Below are positions 63,290 to 64,000 of a DNA stretch of 64,000 nucleotides, piece after piece. The stretch is from Tubulanus polymorphus (lineage: Eukaryota > Nemertea > Palaeonemertea > Tubulaniformes > Tubulanidae), in assembly GCF_964204645.1 (NCBI RefSeq), contig NC_134031.1:9274501-9338500 (forward strand), read 5' to 3'. Under the pieces are notes generated by a model. It was not told the origin of the DNA. It worked only from the letters and a program-made list of their open reading frames with translations, and did no database searches. A program made the position numbers and the translations under genes. Within the stretch, counting starts at the first letter, position 1, and every line of letters starts with the position of its first letter.

Positions 63290-63756
63290 TTATTCTTTTA
63301 TATGTTATTCATGAATATATATGAATTATTTCAATAAAACTTTACTAACACTTTTAATGTTTAAAAATCTAACTCATACAAATATAAATATTGAAATATG
63401 TTTAAAATATACCTATGTATTAGATACCCTATTAGATACCATATTAGATACCCTAATACCTGATACCCTATTAGATACCTTAATTACTTAAAACCCCCTT
63501 TTTAAAAACAAATATTATTTATACAATTTTCAACCAATTTATTTTTATTTTTTCAACTAATATATGAATAAGTTTGAAAATCATAAAGGTTATGTATTAT
63601 TACTGAGGTTTCAATATAAATTTACAAAAGAAATATAATTTAAGGTATTTTCAAATAATACGTATTAGATATGTATTAGATATGTATTAAATACCTATTA
63701 GATACCTTAATACCCCTTTTTTATTTACTATTATTTTATACAATTTTCAACCTTTA
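63290..63756. repeat. Spacer with ATTAGATACC repeats
   Basis: Variants of (C/T)(T/C)ATTAGATACC are clustered at about 63415-63482 and again at 63658-63710. They are separated by poly-pyrimidine AAAACCCCCTTTTTAAAA-like motifs and two copies of TTATACAATTTTCAACC. Possibly a duplicated intergenic unit. Confidence 0.65.
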
Positions 63757-63987
63757 TTACTTTTTGAGTGTTAGATAATTACTTTCTGAATCACTTTCAT
63801 CATCACTCTCCAATTCATTATCAGACCCTAACAATTTATTCAAATTCTCTACCGAATTTTCTTCTTCAAATTCTCTATTATTTTTATACTTATTTTTCAC
63901 CTTTTTTACCGAATCATCAATAGTTTTTTCATTGTTATGCTTATTCATCCAATCAAATTTATCATTATTTTCTACTTTATGTTTCAT
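63757..63987 (-). CDS. Small acidic protein, Polinton-associated, unknown
   Basis: 76 residues from ATG 63987, Lys/Asn-rich then acidic (SDNELESDDESDSESNYLTL). No known domain. Same strand as the HNH gene 500 bp downstream; the element continues beyond the window. Confidence 0.4.
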   Translation of the reverse strand: MKHKVENNDKFDWMNKHNNEKTIDDSVKKVKNKYKNNREFEEENSVENLNKLLGSDNELESDDESDSESNYLTLKK

Positions 63988-64000
63988 AGAATCTTTATTA

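Overview
This is nuclear DNA from an animal, most likely a marine invertebrate. It is AT-rich and contains spliced genes with canonical GT/AG introns. Two conserved animal genes are recognisable: a bublin coiled-coil (BBLN/UPF0184) exon and an AIRIM/C1orf109 reading frame. The transposon fauna is broad: Penelope-like, RTE, L1/Tx1-like and other non-LTR elements, Helentron, piggyBac, hAT-like, Polinton/Maverick, fold-back MITEs and a tRNA-derived SINE. I cannot name the phylum from sequence alone. No prokaryotic operons, CRISPR arrays, rRNA or tRNA genes were seen. Layout: 1-15.3 kb is a transposon graveyard. It holds a 910-bp TIR element with internal 143-bp repeats, a Penelope-like element inserted with a 13-bp target duplication, a 1000-bp hAT-like element and broken non-LTR elements. 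15.8-23.1 kb is a decayed Helentron (Rep with HUH motif, PIF1-type helicase, AP-endonuclease). It is interrupted by a Penelope fragment, an unidentified insertion and a truncated piggyBac, and is followed at 23.2-25.8 kb by phase-consistent exons of an OB-fold (RPA-like) gene. 26.3-27.9 kb is a non-LTR ORF1/endonuclease remnant. 30.9-31.8 kb carries the two host genes only 59 bp apart. 32.8-34.6 kb has pieces resembling P2X7-like intracellular-domain proteins. 34.8-45.6 kb is a shattered Polinton: capsid-like remnant, HNH-type protein, packaging ATPase, chromodomain integrase and a membrane protein. It is invaded by a nearly complete RTE element with a 13-bp target duplication, by palindromic modules, by a 31-bp minisatellite and by a second Penelope reverse-transcriptase fragment. 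48.5-53.4 kb is an almost intact L1/Tx1-like element whose ORF1 and ORF2 lie in one frame separated by a single UAG. 53.5-61.1 kb (minus strand) is the least familiar part: spliced exons encoding an SGNH-hydrolase-like domain, then zinc-finger-like exons, an Ulp1-type cysteine-peptidase-like domain and a GATA-type zinc finger. A recent 1638-bp tandem duplication covers part of it. 61.9-64 kb is the start of another Polinton fragment. How it fits together: nearly everything except 30.9-34.6 kb and perhaps 53.5-61.1 kb is mobile DNA, much of it nested, so relative insertion ages can be read. Several listed reading frames begin at TTG/GTG; for host genes I moved starts to ATG or to splice acceptors.
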